A stretch of DNA of 64,000 nt from Anisakis pegreffii (Eukaryota > Nematoda > Chromadorea > Rhabditida > Anisakidae), in NCBI GenBank assembly GCA_035041965.1, contig JAPYMA010000223.1, positions 21,955 through 85,954 on the forward strand. Direction: 5' to 3'. The notes beneath the pieces were generated by a model. The model was not told where the DNA came from. It saw nothing but the letters and a program-made list of their open reading frames with translations, and did no database searches. The position numbers were made by a program, and so were the translations under genes. Of this stretch, positions 62,542 to 64,000 are shown in pieces (the stretch's first letter is position 1; each line of letters starts with the position of its first letter).

Positions 62542-64000
62542 TCATAATTTCTCGTTTCCTTTGATAAACATCAACATATTGAATAATCCATCGGAAATTC
62601 TCGACCGCTTCGCTCGCATGATATCCTTTCCTAGCGAAAACATGCGCTCCACTGGTGCCCCAGAAGGCATGCCTGTGTTATATCTGAAATTTTTAACTAC
62701 TTGAAGTCATGCTAGAGGTATTAATATCTGAAGTAGAAACAATAGGTGATGAACAAGTATTGTTAAAACAAGTATGGAAAACATTATAAAGTAGCTAAAA
62801 CAAGTATGACCAACAATATGTGGACCTGATAAACAGTTTAACGAAGCACGTGTCATTCATAAAAGTTGCATCCCCCAGACTATTTTCGAGTTCTCCATCT
62901 AACCATTCTTCAACGATCTTTTTTGCTCTCTTTTTCAAGGACTTTTCGTGCGATTTGTCGACAGGCGTTAATGTAACGTCGAAGAAGTCATGATTGCTTG
63001 TTGTTGTAACAGATTCTGTACTTACACACTGACCATTGAGGTATTCTTCAACTTCTTCTACCATCAACTGCTGCAGAACATTGCTCCTTTTACCCTCGGC
63101 ATCATACTTATCCAACCATAGGAGCCGAAACCTAAGAAGAGAACTTCTATTAGTTATGAAAATTGTTGATTCCTCAATAATATGTCAATGCTACTGACAT
63201 AAGCATTATGCTATAACCTATAGGAAGAGGTTCTTGAGTGTTGGAATCCAACCAATAGTTGAATTAGGATTATAGTTCACTAAGGAATTGAAAAAAATAT
63301 AGGTTTATCTGCTCAATTCCTCACCTGGGATGAAAGCCCGCCGCAAGCAAACAGTCAACATTATCCAACATTGGACCGAATCTTTTCCTGATGCCTTGCA
63401 GTAGTGCGTCGACAAGCGGTTCGCAATAACGTAGATGACTATTTTTGATCTCATTGAGTTTAATAGACGCCGTGGCGCAGACCGGTAGCAACCAACCGAG
63501 ATAAGCGCTTTCATCGCTCTGGACCACGTCGATAGCAGTCGCTACAGGATTCATAACATGGGCATAATCCGTCCAAAATTCATAATCTTCCTCTGAAAAC
63601 GCTGTTAAACCCTGTTGAATCATAGCCCACCGGAGATTGGCCTTTTTCGTTTCAACAACCTTGTTTAAGCAGATAATCACATCGTAGAAACTGTTCCATC
63701 TCGTATCACTTGGCACGATCAACCTTACGCCCATTTCCTTGTGGAGGGCATCTGCGATTATTGTGCTTTGATTCTGACGATTCCACAACGCTTTCGCCTT
63801 CGCTAAAGCACTTCTGTAAGCTTTTTTGAATGCAATTTTATCGAGAGCCTATTCTGAATCCTTGGTGGCGATTAAATTCCATGTGTGTGCAGCACACCTC
63901 ATATGGGCTGGTAGTGCGATATTTTCTTGTTCTTGGTCGACCAGGTCAGATAAGGAAAAAAACTCTGCTTCTTCACATATCGATTGACCCCGATCATCCT
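62542..64000 (-). pseudogene. hAT transposase with premature stop, 5' part outside window
   Basis: Exons, minus strand: >64000-63325, 63130-62826, 62683-62542, with good gt/ag borders and continuous phase. Core signatures: PAHMRCAAHTWNLIATKD, SDTRWNSFYDVIICLN, LLAAGFHPR|FRLLWLDKYD across the first junction, SLKKRAKKIVEEWLDGE, and the C-terminal dimerisation motif SGAPVERMFSLGKDIMRAK with SRISDGLFNMLMF. A TAG at 63849-63851 interrupts the frame between ATKDSE and ALDKIAFKKAYRSAL. The copy is therefore probably inactive unless the stop lies in an unrecognised intron. The BED zinc finger and first catalytic Asp would be upstream of the window. Confidence 0.85.

Larger units (their letters stand above)
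61715..64000 (-). mobile_element. hAT-superfamily DNA transposon, 3' part (5' end beyond window)
   Basis: The 3' terminus is CAGTGTTGGGCGCGCTATTG at 61715, the CAGNGNT start of hAT inverted repeats. The preceding 8 bp (gtagtatc, 61707-61714) would be one copy of the target duplication; the partner lies outside the window. Then follow ~110 bp of subterminal GCTATCG/CGATAGC repeats and a transposase gene on the minus strand. At least 2.3 kb of the element is present. Confidence 0.8.

Noticed and set aside
1..64000. CRISPR arrays, bacterial operons, ribosome-binding sites, rRNA
   Set aside because: The window is eukaryotic; I saw no spaced direct repeats of CRISPR type and no rRNA-like sequence.

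Overview
The window looks like a nematode chromosome segment. It is AT-rich with compact multi-exon genes and introns mostly ending in TTTCAG. It carries a cuticle-type collagen, a nematode-style serpentine receptor, a small Gly/Met/Cys-rich secreted protein, and orthologues of universal eukaryotic genes. I cannot name the species. All exon models were read by eye from splice signals, reading phase and remembered family motifs.

Layout. 1-9.2 kb holds the last exon of an RS-rich protein (54-204), a 288-bp inverted-repeat element (7058-7345) and little else I can call. 9.2-13 kb, minus strand, is a 12-exon ATG14-type autophagy gene that closes in frame at 503 aa, followed upstream by two small secreted-protein candidates. 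14.6-21.5 kb is a transposon nest. It has two nearly identical, oppositely oriented copies of a decayed Mutator-like (FLYWCH plus MULE) transposase, separated by a 2.1-kb satellite with a ~565-bp higher-order period. The right copy is bounded by CAG...TCGGCAA termini and near-matching 8-bp flanks. 21.6-23.2 kb is S-formylglutathione hydrolase (282 aa, intact triad). 23.4-24.9 kb, minus strand, has an ORF and a possible COQ10/START-like fragment.

25.6-39.6 kb is a GON-4/GON4L orthologue: 20 exons, about 2675 aa, ending in a SANT/Myb-like domain, with a 257-bp foldback element in its last intron. 40.5-44.7 kb is a divergent pair: a short minus-strand membrane/coiled-coil protein and a plus-strand cuticle collagen. 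45.4-48.7 kb is a minus-strand srsx-like GPCR. 49-59 kb is mostly gene-poor, with tRNA-Ala(UGC) and a few isolated exon-like ORFs. 59.2-60.1 kb is the glycine-rich secreted protein, whose first coding exon is only ATG. 61.7-64 kb is the 3' portion of a hAT transposon with a clear terminus, subterminal repeats and a transposase carrying a premature stop.

The single-copy genes belong to unrelated pathways (autophagy, formaldehyde detoxification, chromatin/transcription, cuticle, chemosensation), so no pathway cluster is evident. The non-routine features are the inverted transposon/satellite complex, a dispersed repeat found six times including inside the transposase intron, and frequent AAG/GAG 3' splice sites.
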